This document shows positions 46,800-57,822 of a stretch of DNA of 64,000 nucleotides, in pieces (the stretch's first letter is position 1; each line of letters begins with the position of its first letter). A model generated the notes under the pieces. That model did no database searches and was not told the DNA's origin. It saw only the letters and a program-made list of their open reading frames with translations. Source of the DNA: Trichoplusia ni (taxonomy: Eukaryota; Arthropoda; Insecta; Lepidoptera; Noctuidae); contig NC_039480.1 of NCBI RefSeq assembly GCF_003590095.1, positions 20,003,328-20,067,327 of the forward strand. Direction: 5' to 3'. The position numbers and the translations under genes were made by a program.

Positions 46800-47250
46800 T
46801 AAATTATATTTTAAATTAAACATCCTATATTTCGTTTTACAATTATGACCAACTTTTTAAGATTTTGATTAAATTATTATTTGATTTGGTATTTTTGTTA
46901 TTCATTGGAGAAATTTTGTAGTATATTTTGATTTTGTTATATTTGATAGATTCCCTTTATTATCTATTTCATGGGCAAATGCAATCAAAATAATCCATGA
47001 ATGGCCAGAACATTCACATTATACATAACGATTGAACTTAACTTTTTTTTTCAAAATTTCACAATGTTCGTCTAAGAAGTTTTTATTTCAAAACAGTATT
47101 ACGTTTTTGTTCTTAAAGAACATTCCTCGACATTAAAATTGTTTCATCCTATTCAATATTTTCCTAATTACCAAATGCAATACGACTAGTCAATCTTGTA
47201 ATTAAAACTGCAGTAATATTGCACATTTTGTCCTCTCTTTGCTCTTGCCC
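46800..47250. other. Very AT-rich stretch
   Basis: No gene or recognisable repeat was seen. Confidence 0.4.
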
Positions 47251-47900
47251 TAGATACGTAATACCGTAGCGGATCAATGCTCGTTGCGCCGACTGAGATT
47301 CCTTTGTCTCTGCAGTGGGGTAGTTACCAGTAGTTAGGTAATATTAGTGATGCTAATGGCGCCCAACGTGGGGCTTGGACAAGTTTCCTTAAAATTGAAT
47401 TTAAGTATGTTGGTTATAGCTTGATGTGAATATAAAGATGCTCTTGTATCAAAATAAATCTTATATATATAATTATCGTGTCGCAGTAGTTAAGCTCCTC
47501 CGAATAGACTTGACAGATTTTCACTAAAAAATTTGTATGTACTGGGTAGGTCTGAGAATCGGATAACATCTATTTATTTTATCATACTCCTAAATGTGTG
47601 GTCCTTGGACCAACATTTTGAAACCCTAGAAACAATTTATATGCAAAACCAACGTTCGCTGAGTAGATAGTATTTAGACTCTGATAATCTGATAATTGTA
47701 CAGATAGTTTTCACTCATTGTATAATATGAATTTATATCGGTAAAATCTAAATGAAATTCAGCAAACAGCGTATAAAAATTTAACTACAATTTAAAAGAC
47801 ATTTCATAACAAAGGGAACGGTACTTATCAAAGACGAGTGCAGTTAATGGAGTAATGGCGCCCAACGCGGGGCTTTCATTGAGTCACTTAAAAATTGAAT
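47250..47900 (+). mobile_element. LTR-retroelement remnant with two primer-binding-site-like motifs
   Basis: TGGCGCCCAACGTGGGGC at about 47359-47376 is the type of primer-binding site complementary to tRNA-Lys. TGGCGCCCAACGCGGGGC recurs at about 47856-47873. Both are preceded by TAATGG-type edges and followed by CTTAAAATTGAAT-like sequence. No gag or pol frame is near, so only LTR/leader debris remains. An H3-like fragment lies at about 47480-47600. Confidence 0.5.
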
Positions 47901-48713
47901 AAATTGTCGTCATTCATTTGAAACGAGGGTATTTTATCTTTGAAGTGATATAATTTTAGTTTGATACAATTAGCAGACCAGGTAATGTATCAATCGAAGA
48001 GGAGAGAGAGAGGAAATGTAAGCGTAATAAAAGATATCTGTTACTGTCGAAACTAATATAGGTAACTATTCAATACTGATTGCTTCGATTTTAGATTTTC
48101 AACAAAAACTTGTCAGTTATCAAAACGATTCCTCGGATAAACTACAGAGATAATTAGTCCTAAATAGAAACCCGTTTCAATATAGAAACAAAATCCATAG
48201 ACTTAAAATAAAATCTACTGAGCCAAACCTGATAATATTTTATTGGTCCAAATGACAGCTATTTCACATTTAAAAAAAACAAAAAACAATCCAAAGTAAA
48301 TAACAAAAAAATACAGACGAATGGAGAACCTAACCTTTTTGAAATCGATTAAAAATAAAACAGAAAAACACCTAAGACTAACATCTACATACTAAAACCA
48401 AACATAAAATAAAACTTACACAAAATCTATGTGTAAATAGATTTATATACCAATGTAAGTATATAACGCGACCCCGTTCTACCCTAGATAGCGAACAAAG
48501 AGTTTTGCTCTGAAACTCGGTATAATTGGTTCGCGAGCGCCTCGCCCTGCACTTCACAAAGAGGAATAAAAATGTATGTTATATTGCAGTAAATGGAATA
48601 AAGAAAGGGCAGATGAGGAAGACGATGTTTAGACCTGGGTTATACCAGATATAAGCCCCGCACGATGGTATTGCGACTGGCGGCCATCTTGGTGACGCAA
48701 TCGAACTGTCATA
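47900..48713. other. AT-rich non-coding stretch
   Basis: No exon was recognised. A GC-richer patch at 48470-48560 (GCGACCCCGTTCTACCC and GGTTCGCGAGCGCCTCGCCC) has no identified function. Confidence 0.4.
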
Positions 48714-48937
48714 TCTATACTAATACATAAAGCTGAAGAGTTTGTTTGTTTGTTTGAACGCGCTAATCTCAGGAACTACTGGTCCAAATTGAAAAATTCC
48801 CTTTGTGTTGAATAGACCATTCATCGAGGAAGCCTTTAGGCTATATACCATCACGCTGCGATTAATAGGAGCGAAGATACAATGGAAAATGTCGAAAATC
48901 TTCTAACCACGCGGACAAAGTCGCGGGCAACAGCTAG
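48714..48937 (+). mobile_element. Helitron-like element, family H2
   Basis: TCTATACTAATACATAAAGC at the 5' end, GTCGCGGGCAACAGCTAG at the 3' end before T. It has a short internal deletion relative to 50071-50321. Confidence 0.82.
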
Positions 48938-49079
48938 TTTATAATAATATTAGTAGTAGTTTTAGTAAGTAAAGTAGTTAACTTATTGACTTACTAAGAA
49001 AATCTAAAAATCTTATGCAAATTTAAAATACTTAAAGAATTATGTAAATGAATTTATGTAATTACGTTTTTGTCTGTAT

Positions 49080-49215
49080 CTGTCACACGGCTTATATGCA
49101 ACGTGTTAACAAAGCGCTTTTAAAACGTTACAGTACTGACTCTAGTTGCACGGTTCGGTCAAGTGTCATTCTTATGGAGAAGAACCGGCAAGAAACTCCA
49201 TAAGTTCCTCTTTTA
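49080..49215 (-). repeat. SINE/LINE tail fragment
   Basis: CTCTAGTTGCACGG and TCATTCTTATGGAGAAGAAC, then CGGCAAGAAACTCCA, also occur at about 44575-44660. The CTAGTTGCAC block is shared inverted with the SINE body at 10893-11152. Confidence 0.45.
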
Positions 49216-49611
49216 AAAATATTACAGTATCATTATACTCGTAAATTATTATTGATGTTTGCAAAAAAATGCGTAAATTGGCAAAACTTGTATGATATTA
49301 CAAAATGGTAAGATTTTCAATAAATCTGACATCCAATCATCTAAAAAAGAAATGACTATGATGATGTTATGACCTAGATTACAATAGATATGCAACATGT
49401 GAACCAACCGCACTCCAATTTTATTTTGATTTTAACTAGCATCTTAGACTTGAAAGAAAATCCTGTACCCTATTTTGTTTTACATTATTTAATAGATTTT
49501 TAACGTTCCTAAAGAAAGTTTTTCAAAACAGTTTGTTAACGGGTATTTTATAGTTGATACATTTCTGTACTTTGTCCTTCATGCTGCAAAATCAACAATC
49601 TTTAAAGATTA

Positions 49612-49923
49612 TCCTACCACTATTATAAAGGCGAAAGTTTGTAAGTATGGATGTATGGATGTTTGTTACTCTTTCACGTAAAAACTACTGAATGGATTTG
49701 AATGAAACTTTACCACAATATAGCTTATACATCAGAATAACACATAGGCTACAATTTTTGACGTTTCTAATGTGAGGTCGTAAAAAAACACATTTTTTGC
49801 GCTTACATTGCAAACGCTGACTGAATCCTACAAGATAGATAGAAGGCAGATAGATAGATAGAAGGCAGTATATTATAACTTATATCTTCTAACCACGCGG
49901 ACGAAGTCGCGGGCAACAGCTAG
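49612..49923 (+). mobile_element. Helitron-like element, family H1
   Basis: The termini match 1565-1860, with a small internal duplication of AGATAGATAGAAGGCAG. Confidence 0.85.
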
Positions 49924-50070
49924 TTCAAAATAAATATCATACAAAATGACCAACAGATCCAGGATTGATCCTTTAGTTATTACTGAATCCTTTCCGTAAG
50001 AAAAGTTTTTGTTTCATCCTCATTAATATTCCAAATACATCCATAATGGGAACGACGAAAAAATATTATA

Positions 50071-50321
50071 TCTATACTAATATATAAAGCTGAAGAGTTT
50101 GTTTGTTTGTTTGAACGCGCTAATATCAGGAACTACTGGTCCTAATTGAAAAATTATTTTTGTGTTGAATAGACCATTCATCGAGGAAGGCTTTAGGCTA
50201 AACCATCACGCTGCGACCAATAGGAGCGAAGATACAATGGAAAATGTGAAAAAAACAGGGCAGGTATAAATCATAACTTATATCTTCTACCCACGGGGAC
50301 GAAGTCGCGGGCAACAGCTAG
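50071..50321 (+). mobile_element. Helitron-like element, family H2
   Basis: A well-preserved copy: TCTATACTAATATATAAAGC after an A, to GCGGGCAACAGCTAG before T. Confidence 0.87.
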
Positions 50322-50329
50322 TCTCTTAA

Positions 50330-50560
50330 TTAGATAATTCAAAATTATAAGACACGTATTTCCGAAATGCTACAAAGATAAACTGCTGCAAAGTGTAGGA
50401 TGTTCAAGAGTTATTAAAACTCTTGAACATGTCCCAAAATTTGAACACAATCGTGAGCGTGATCTCACGATTGTGTTCAAATTTAGGTTCAATTTATATT
50501 TAACGTAAGTTCTATTCACTGTAATTTGATAAATTTTGCGGGACAAACAGAAAAAAATAC
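50330..50560. repeat. Interspersed repeat carrying two adjacent perfect hairpins
   Basis: It is related to about 4840-5080. Hairpin 1 is 50400-50430 (13-bp stem ATGTTCAAGAGTT). Hairpin 2 is 50437-50484 (21-bp stems 50437-50457 and 50464-50484, starting AAATTTGAACACAATC, 6-nt loop). The related copy has no such hairpins. Confidence 0.75.
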
Positions 50561-50814
50561 GTATGGCATTAAACTACTGATACAAGATAATAAAATACTG
50601 ATAAATTTATTGTAGAAAGGGGACTGAAATCACTATGAAATATTTGCACGAATTCAACTAGCAAAATATGGAGATACCTAGTAGATAGGATAGATATTAA
50701 CCCCATTCTATAAAAAAACATCGTGTACCTACTTAACTATATTGCAAATATTTGATTTGATTTAAACGTATTATAAAATTTCATCCATCTGACGAAATGC
50801 TACGAACATAAATC

Positions 50815-50945
50815 GTAGCAGAGTTCGCCAGGTACGTAGCAAGCGCGTCGGCTGGTGCACCGAATCGATATCGGTCGTCCGGGGCGCATGCGCGCGTCCC
50901 ACTGCCCCATTTCACCAACGCCACGCCTCGTCCGCGGCTTTCCTA
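50815..50945. promoter_or_regulatory. CpG-rich island, candidate promoter or 5' exon
   Basis: This block (GTAGCAAGCGCGTCGGCTGG, CATGCGCGCGTCCC, CTCGTCCGCGG) is much richer in GC and CpG than its AT-rich surroundings and contains ATCGATAT, close to the insect DRE core. No open frame or repeat identity was recognised. It lies upstream of the visible KIF3A exons. Confidence 0.3.
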
Positions 50946-51312
50946 TGTTACTTTATTGAAATCAACATGGATGGTGTAATATATAGTATGTATTTAAAAC
51001 GCCTGTACGATTGTTTAACGGTTGTTGTGTAGCGTAAAATGATTACTTTATTCACAAGTTGCTATTTTATTGTAAGACAAAAAGATTTTTTGTCAATGTC
51101 TTCAACTTATTACAGATTATAATTAGCTATGGCAGCAATGAAAACGTATAAAACATAACAACTAACACCTAAAGAGATTTGTTAGTTTGGGGAAAGTTCC
51201 CAACATTCAAGCTAATATTTGCTGTTAATGCTTCAAGCCTCGTCGATTGTGAAGCTGACATTTCTCAATCCTCTTTGAAGGTATGTATTTTCAATTAGGT
51301 GTTAACTGTATT

Positions 51313-51345
<33 letters not shown>

Positions 51346-52128
51346 GCCCCTCGGGGCTAGTCGTTCTCTCTCTCCATGGGAATAACGCAAGACCAGAGGG
51401 CATATTAGTATGCTTTTTCAAACCTTGAGATAAAAATAAAAAATGTATCTGAAGGTCTATGTAGGAGCATACATCCGCAGGGCAGCTTGTGGCGAGCTGT
51501 TTGTGAGTAGCGACACAACGGAACCTGAATGCCCCAGGGGGTCACTCTTTATGGGGACTCCCAGCTCTTTCTTGCCTTAACTGGCTGGCTAGAGAGGGGT
51601 CGCTAGAGTTATATGCTCGGGGGTGGAAGTGTCTAATGGCGTAATAACGAGGAAACCCGCTCCGGGTCTGTGACCCGCGATGGTGAAATCGGTGTCGCAC
51701 CTCTCTACACCCCTAGCCGCTCGCACTGGTGTTGCCCACCTGCTGTCAATCGTGACGGTATCATAGGGGGCCCATCTAGTGAGTGGCGAGTCACCGCCTG
51801 CCAATTTATTTACATTACCATGTGTAGAGAGGCAGGTGTCATAGTTTTCTGGAAAATCCAACTAACTGGTCCACATAACTTATCATAATATAATAGCCTA
51901 ATTGTTCATACACACATTCTTGCAATAGTTTTGTATCTACTTTGGATTCTTCATGTCCGTTCTCCCATAGAGCGGAGGTGAATGATCCCTAGTAGATACC
52001 CCATCACATATTAGATTAAAATTCTCAACAAGGCCTCTACATGTTGGACCTGTGTCCCCGTGCAAGCCTTTAAAAAGGACCGGGTCTCTTCACATGAAGT
52101 GATCCCGTGACTATAAAGAGATACAAAT
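51346..52128. mobile_element. Unclassified retroelement-like block flanked by (AAT)n
   Basis: The block begins GCCCCTCGGGGCTAGTCG after (AAT)n and ends GACTATAAAGAGATACAA before a second (AAT)n. It is GC-richer than its surroundings, with no long frame. (AAT)n tails suggest non-LTR retroposition. A second LINE-tail-like piece follows at 52150-52300. Confidence 0.4.
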
Positions 52129-52438
52129 AATAATAATAATAATAATAATAATAATTCTTTATTTGCATAAAATGTAGGTACATAATGGTGGTAAAACATT
52201 GTCAAGGTGCCATATACATCTTGCCGCTTGGCGACATGCAAATTTTTATACAGTTTATTTATTTCGACAACGTCCAAAAATAGGTCGTCTAACTTTTTCC
52301 TTTTGAAACTGATAGATTTTAAACGCTTTCAGGATCCCTATATCAAAGTAGCACCAGGTTATTATAAATACGGTTGTGCTTTTCAATGCTCTTACAAATG
52401 CGAAACATAATCAAACAAACGTCGTAACAACTCTTATA

Positions 52439-52700
52439 TCTATACTTCTAACGAATATATAAAGCTGAAGTTTGTTTGTTTGTTTGTTTGAACGCGCTCA
52501 TTTCAGGAACCTACTGGTTCAAATTGAAAACATATTTTGTGTTCAATAGATCATTCATCGAGGAAGGCTTTAGGCTATAAACCACCACGCGGCGACTAAT
52601 AGGAGCGAAGATACAAAGGAAAATGTGGAAAAAACAGGGTAGATATAAATCATAACTTATATCTTCTAACCACGGGGACGAAGTCGCGGGCAACAGCTAG
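52439..52700 (+). mobile_element. Helitron-like element, family H2
   Basis: TCTATACTTCTAACGAATAT at the 5' end after an A, and GCGGGCAACAGCTAG before T. Confidence 0.82.
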
Positions 52701-53378
52701 TAATATTATAAACGCGAAAGTTTGTATGGATGGATTTGTGTTTGCAGCTCTTTCACGCAAATACGACTGAACGGATAAAGTTAATAAACTATTTAATTTT
52801 TATTTCAGACTTAACTTAGTAACTTATACCGACTTCGATAGGTACATTTGTCCTGGGTGTGACTCGAATCCACGACCTCAGTATCATATACAGTCAGGGC
52901 CACTAACCACTACAAGCTAATCATGATTTTCTATTAGTAAAAAAACTCTTGTTAAGACTTTCCCAAAAACGGTACAGTTTCTCCCGACATTATCCCCTAC
53001 AAAGACTCCAACTCACAAATTTAACCCCTTAATAATATAAGTACCTATACATAAAAGAATTACGGTCTATTAAAGATAAACATCTTTTTTCTCCAGACCT
53101 TCGGACAATCTTGTTCACAGCGATACATTTTTCTATAGACCGTCGCGACACCCTCCTACCCAGCGAAATTAACATTTACATTCAACGACAAAATATTTTT
53201 GTACCCTATCCATTGCGCATTAAACAAGTACACATCCGTCTCGAAAGGATACAAGCACGCAATGTAATCAAGACGACAAATCTAGTTGTTCATGTAACTG
53301 TATTTTGGTAGCAACTTGTTACTTGCTTTTATTCTTAGTTCCCTTCCGAAATGGCAGCTGAATTTTTTTTTGTCCTTT

Positions 53379-55102
53379 TGTATTTTATGTCCGTATGGAT
53401 TGAGGAGCCACTTTCGATTTAAAAAGGAAGCTCGCCCCCTTATTTAGTAGGAAAGTAAATAATTTTGTAGACCGAATTCTGAAATTTGTAGTATAATATG
53501 TCTAAAGTTATGTAACTGTGAATGTGGCTCCTCAATCCAAACATCTGAATTGAGGAGCCACCTGAAACACGGAAAGTATTCCATGTATATTTTTGAAAAT
53601 TTTGTATCATTTAGTAGCAATTGTGTATAGTGTCTACTAAAAATTTGAGCCCAGTACTGTTTATATTCAAGAATATACAATACTTTTAATGTGGCTCCTC
53701 GATCTATACACAAGAGCATGAATTGCCATGAAAGTTATTGGTCAATTTATATTCCACTCTAAAGACATTTAGTAGTAAGTGTGTTCGAATTTGTAGTATA
53801 TGGACAAAGTAGTAGACTGAGCGAATTTAATAAATAAATGCATTTCATTTGGCTCCTCAATCGTGACGTCTGCATAATAAATAATTGACTGTACCTACCT
53901 GAGATCAAAACGGAATAAAATACCAGAGACACTAACATTTAGTATAAACGGTCTACTAAATACATATGCACAGATCAACATTGTATATGTTCGGTATCTG
54001 AAAAACAAATCACTTCTAAATATTCCTTACGAATTCGCTATTTAGGGTGACCATGTTATATGAATTAAACTAGGATGATTCATTTCTACGAGGTTTAGAG
54101 TAAACGAGGTACCAGAAACTATAATGATTTCAAGTAGCTTATATACTTTAATAGGCGTTATAGAATTTATCCCTGCGATTAGCGAAGCTGGAATGGGTCA
54201 CTATAAATGTCACTACCCAGCGAATGATGAGATGTTTTGTTATGATGACTATGATTCTCACTGTAAAATTCATAAAAGCACCGACCAACCAATATTAATT
54301 CATTCTTTAACTTATGTCGAAATTGACTAGATACTAAATATCCTAAACCTATGAAGAGTCTTTGTACCGAATATTGTCGAAAAATTAAATTTCAAAAATG
54401 AATCATCCTAGTTTAATTCATATAACATGGTCACCCTAAATAGCGAATTCGTAAGGAATATTTAGAAGTGATTTGTTTTTCAGATACCGAACATATACAA
54501 TGTTGATCTGTGCATATGTATTTAGTAGACCGTTTATACTAAATGTTAGTGTCTCTGGTATTTTATTCCGTTTTGATCTCAGGTAGGTACAGTCAATTAT
54601 TTATTATGCAGACGTCACGATTGAGGAGCCAAATGAAATGCATTTATTTATTAAATTCGCTCAGTCTACTACTTTGTCCATATATTACAAATTCGAACAC
54701 ACTTACTACTAAATGTCTTTAGAGTGGAATATAAATTGACCAATAACTTTCATGGCAATTCATGCTCTTGTGTATAGATCGAGGAGCCACATTAAAAGTA
54801 TTGTATATTCTTGAATATAAACAGTACTGGGCTCAAATTTTTAGTAGACACTATACACAATTGCTACTAAATGATACAAAATTTTCAAAAATATACATGG
54901 AATACTTTCCGTGTTTCAGGTGGCTCCTCAATTCAGATGTTTGGATTGAGGAGCCACATTTACAGTTACATAACTTTAGACATATTATACTACAAATTTC
55001 AGAATTCGGTCTACAAAATTATTGATTTCCCTACTAAATAAGGGGGCGAGCTTCCTTTTTAAATCGAAAGTGGCTCCTCAATCCATACGGACATTGTATT
55101 TT
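53379..55102. mobile_element. Large fold-back DNA transposon F1 with 699-bp inverted arms and an 8-bp target duplication
   Basis: The element spans 53387-55094 and is bounded by the direct repeat TGTATTTT (53379-53386 and 55095-55102). Its termini are ATGTCCGTATGGATTGAGG, inverted at the two ends. Arms are 53387-54085 and 54396-55094, nearly identical, and the unique loop is 54086-54395. Each arm holds five copies of GGCTCCTC/GAGGAGCC (usually with AATC), in alternating orientation. No transposase is present. An 8-bp duplication fits hAT, P or Sola1-type elements; the terminal sequence did not let me choose. Confidence 0.88.
54124..54330 (+). CDS. Small unidentified open frame in the F1 loop (68 aa)
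   Basis: The first ~22 residues are fairly hydrophobic (SLYTLIGVIEFIPAI), and the rest holds three cysteines (YKCHYP, MFCYDDYDSHCKIH). No family was recognised and chance is likely. It is noted because it fills most of the only unique part of the element. Confidence 0.15.
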   Translation: MISSSLYTLIGVIEFIPAISEAGMGHYKCHYPANDEMFCYDDYDSHCKIHKSTDQPILIHSLTYVEID

Positions 55103-56500
55103 TGTATTCAAATCTGTAGACGGTGACCCCTTTAAATAATAATACTCCGGACAAGATTTTCGTCTAGTACATTTAATATTAACACCTGGGCTTACAATCC
55201 TTGCGATTGCTAACAAACAGGAACCTTGTATTCAGAATAAATGATATCATCGTGTGGTCAAAAGCAACATTCATTATAATTTTAGTTTTGAAGACCTTTA
55301 TAAAAAGACAGCAAAAATGGTTAAATAAAGTATAGCTATCGCTAACTATTATGATTAAATAACGAAAAAGAAGTTAAAAAAAAGTCATTTAAGTTAGTCA
55401 AGCAGGTCTCTTCAAGTATGGGGAAGGTTTGATCACGACGCTAGCTCACTGCGGGTGATTTCAGATAACAATATAATATTTACTAAGGCTTACATATAGG
55501 TGTATTGAAATCTGGCATACCTATGCCACGATATTTTTCTTTTCCGTTTGGCAGGGGTTGCTTTAAAATATCTAGAAAATACTACGCTAAAAAGTCACAT
55601 TGGTATTTTGCCTGCTTTAGTATCGAATCTGCACCTCGTGAATTCAAATCTATGCATAGAACTGCAAACCCACTACGACTGTGAAATACACTACATTTAC
55701 ATACACATGCCCCTCGGAACAACGGAGCGCTTAAAAAAGAAAGCTCCCCTCGATTTCTCTATTCTGCCATCATCAGACCCTAGTTTCCTTATCATCGGAC
55801 CTTGGAAATATCTTCTTTTCAACAAAACAATAATCATGAAAATCTGTTCAAAAATAACGAAGTTAGGCGCGAACAAACATAAAAAAACACATTATATACG
55901 GTCGAAATGAGTAACATCCTTTTTTAAAAGTCGATTAAAAATCTATTTGAAGTACTTTCGATCGGGAAACGGTTTCAAGACACTTAACATTTGACATACA
56001 GACAGACATGACCGTGGCAGTTGAAACGAGACACCAATAAACGCCGTATATCGCCATCTTTCTTCCACAACTAAAGCTCCCCTGGACGGTGGTCATTCAA
56101 ATTGTAGTCGCGGCTTTGTTGAAAGTTAGGGTAGCTATTCCTAACCGGCTAACAAGTTACTTTTATAAGGGGGACTATATTCTTTTGTACTCCATTTAAA
56201 TATGTATTAATCCGTCAGTCTAGCTTTTTGTTGCCGACTCTTGAGAATAGAGTATGGGGTATTGCCGATAATGTAGGATAAAAACCTGTTAATTGAGAGA
56301 CGGTTTGAGATACTGAGGGTTGCGGCCAAATAGGCGAAAAAAAAAAGGTCATTCGTAAAATTTATGACCTAACTATCACTTTGCTTAACTTAGATTTTTA
56401 TATTTTTGAGCTGTCGTGGCAACAGAAAAAAACAATCTAGTTAACATGAGATTTCCATGAGATATGGTCTAGTGACGGTAGGACGGACAGACAGACTTTA
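55103..56500. other. Non-coding stretch
   Basis: No exon was recognised. A 120-codon open frame at 55548-55910 (+) has no recognisable domain and is treated as chance. Near 56400-56510 is a common lepidopteran intronic-repeat motif (GACGGACAGACAGAC). Confidence 0.4.
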
Positions 56501-56519
56501 CCTATGGGTACGGAATATT

Positions 56520-56785
56520 AACATATAGTGATATAATTATGTATGTGCAGATTGGAAAACACATGCCCTAGATAGGAAAAAATGGAAAGATTAGAGATAG
56601 GCCTTTGCCTACCGGAACAACATGATCTTATAAAGGTTGTAATGGGGTCAAAAATATAACAAAGCTTTGAAGTTTCAAACCATAACTTATTTGAAACGAT
56701 AAAATATGCATAAAGCGAAAGTAACTCTGTCCATCTCTCTCTGTAAACTGAAGTCCACGCGGACGGTGTCGCGGGCAACAGCTAG
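56520..56785 (+). mobile_element. Helitron-like element, diverged body
   Basis: The 3' end CGCGGACGGTGTCGCGGGCA, then ACAGCTAG before T, carries the shared hairpin. The 5' boundary is approximate. Confidence 0.55.
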
Positions 56786-56944
56786 TATGATATATTTATG
56801 TCTGTGTCTGAACATCACACGTTAGCCGGCAGTAGCTACACGTAAATCGATCCCGTCGCTTCGGATCCCCGCTTGTAGGGATAGCAGGAATATTCAATGT
56901 GGAATACGGATGTAGATAGGCATCTATACTTTATATGTATTAAT

Positions 56945-57605
56945 ACTAGCTTATGCCCGCGAGTCCGGTCGCTATAAATTGAACGGGATCTTAAAATCGT
57001 GATAAATACTATCCTATGTGTCAATCCTGGTAATAAACTGGCACAGGCACAGCTAATTACACTCAAACAAAGCTGCTCACACTTGCTGCTAGCTACTTGC
57101 ACACTTACACTTTACACATACATCTAATCACACACAAATTGTTTTTCAAATGTGAATAAGTAAATAAATTTTAAGTTTATATGAAAGAGCGGAGTCTCCC
57201 AACACAGGCATTACGTTGCTTGCAGGGAGGCTCCAATCACAATTCTGTTATAAATGATTTTTTGTTTTTGAAACTATCTGTGTACCAAGTTTCGTCTAAA
57301 TCCGTTCAGTAGTTTTTGCGTGAAAGGGGAAGAAACATCCATACATATAAACTTTCGCGTTTATAATATTAGTAGGCAGTGGGACATACTGATGATCGCA
57401 GCTTCGCCTGCCTGCATCTAGTTTAAAACTGCAAAAACATTTACTTTACAACGTTATCTTTTTACGCTGTTCGGCTATTCCGATTTCGACGAAATTTGGT
57501 ATGCAAGTAGCTGACACGTTGGATAAACACATACGCTGCTTTATACATACATCCAATTTCGTTAAAGAATGGTTCGGGGCGGGCCAAGCCGCGAGCAACA
57601 GCTAG
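56945..57605. mobile_element. Cluster of diverged Helitron-like and LINE-tail fragments
   Basis: 56950-57050 and 57270-57375 are parts of one element (ATAATATTAGTAGG end and CTTATGCCCGCGAG start), interrupted by 57055-57265, which includes GGAGTCTCCCAACACAGG and looks like a LINE 3' tail. A further 3' end, GCCGCGAGCAACAGCTAG, terminates at 57605. Confidence 0.45.
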
Positions 57606-57822
57606 TTTTAGTTGGCTCACATGTGGCCAACCGATCAGTTTTAAACGAATAATAATATTGTAACTAACTTTGTCTTACATTTTTTCTTGCCGACCCTACG
57701 AAAAGTAAAACCTTGTCATCTTGGATATTAAAATGCAATTTTCTCCTAACCTATTACTTGCCTGCGCTTGGCTCATATTAAAACTAGATTAAATTTTATC
57801 CAGGCATATACTATAATGGTCT

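Noticed and set aside
55548..55910. 120-codon open frame on the plus strand
   Set aside because: No domain, no coding-like composition, no splice context. Probably chance.
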